Below, piece after piece: positions 24,806 through 24,827 of a DNA stretch of 24,827 nt. Positions within the stretch are counted from its first letter, which is position 1. The number at the start of each line of letters is the position of its first letter. The notes beneath the pieces were generated by a model. That model searched no databases. It was not told the DNA's origin and worked only from the letters and a program-made list of their open reading frames with translations. The position numbers were made by a program, and so were the translations under genes. Origin of the DNA: Caldilinea sp. CFX5 (lineage in GTDB: Bacteria > Chloroflexota > Anaerolineae > Caldilineales > Caldilineaceae); contig QWII01000157.1 of NCBI GenBank assembly GCA_021405325.1, forward strand, positions 1 through 24,827, in the 5' to 3' direction.

Positions 24806-24827
24806 GCCAGACAAGCGCTTGCGCAAG

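Overview
The window looks like a piece of a Chloroflexota genome, probably an Anaerolineae/Caldilineae-type organism or a metagenome contig from one. This is inference. It rests on the secreted S8 proteases with SWNTV repeats, the Pro/Thr-rich lipoproteins, the carbohydrate-uptake genes under LacI control, the many intergenic palindromes and a G+C content that I judge by eye to be in the high fifties. No rRNA, tRNA, CRISPR array or complete insertion sequence was seen.

Positions 1-448 are foreign to the rest. They hold an interior fragment of a GC-rich FAD-dependent oxidoreductase on the + strand, which stops abruptly inside the end of a convergent sugar-binding protein gene. From 450 to about 4.8 kb is a minus-strand carbohydrate locus. 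A LacI-type regulator fused in frame to a GH127 beta-L-arabinofuranosidase-like enzyme is followed by an ABC-transporter sugar-binding lipoprotein. A well-formed promoter with a GAAAACGTTTTC palindrome in its spacer lies upstream, which suggests autoregulated uptake and breakdown of arabinose-containing glycans. From 4.9 to 7.85 kb are two minus-strand cell-surface genes: a Cys-anchored lipoprotein with a possible degenerate copper-amine-oxidase-like region, and a membrane-anchored, propeller-like protein.

From 8.1 to 14.8 kb are two tandem paralogous secreted subtilases (minus strand). Each has an intact Asp/His/Ser triad and seven copies of a 15-bp repeat coding SWNTV. The second also carries a C-terminal ricin-type beta-trefoil. 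Their upstream regions share paralogous landmarks. From 15.1 to 17.3 kb, also on the minus strand, come a small antitoxin-like ORF, a frameshifted RelE-type toxin, a Phd/YefM-type antitoxin and an ATP-grasp-like protein. They are likely transcribed together from a strong promoter inside the 3' end of the next gene. From 17.4 to 18.9 kb are a purine nucleoside phosphorylase and a dual-specificity phosphatase (minus strand).

From 19.2 kb the genes run on the + strand. First is an unusual protein with 57 cysteines in CxxC-type knuckles, translationally coupled to a PflX-like radical SAM protein whose N-terminus is encoded partly by a palindromic repeat. Then come an ATPase/nuclease-like gene with an internal deletion, a PhoD-like lipoprotein phosphatase, and a promoter that reads out of the window. 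Several unrelated families of perfect or near-perfect palindromes are scattered between and inside genes.
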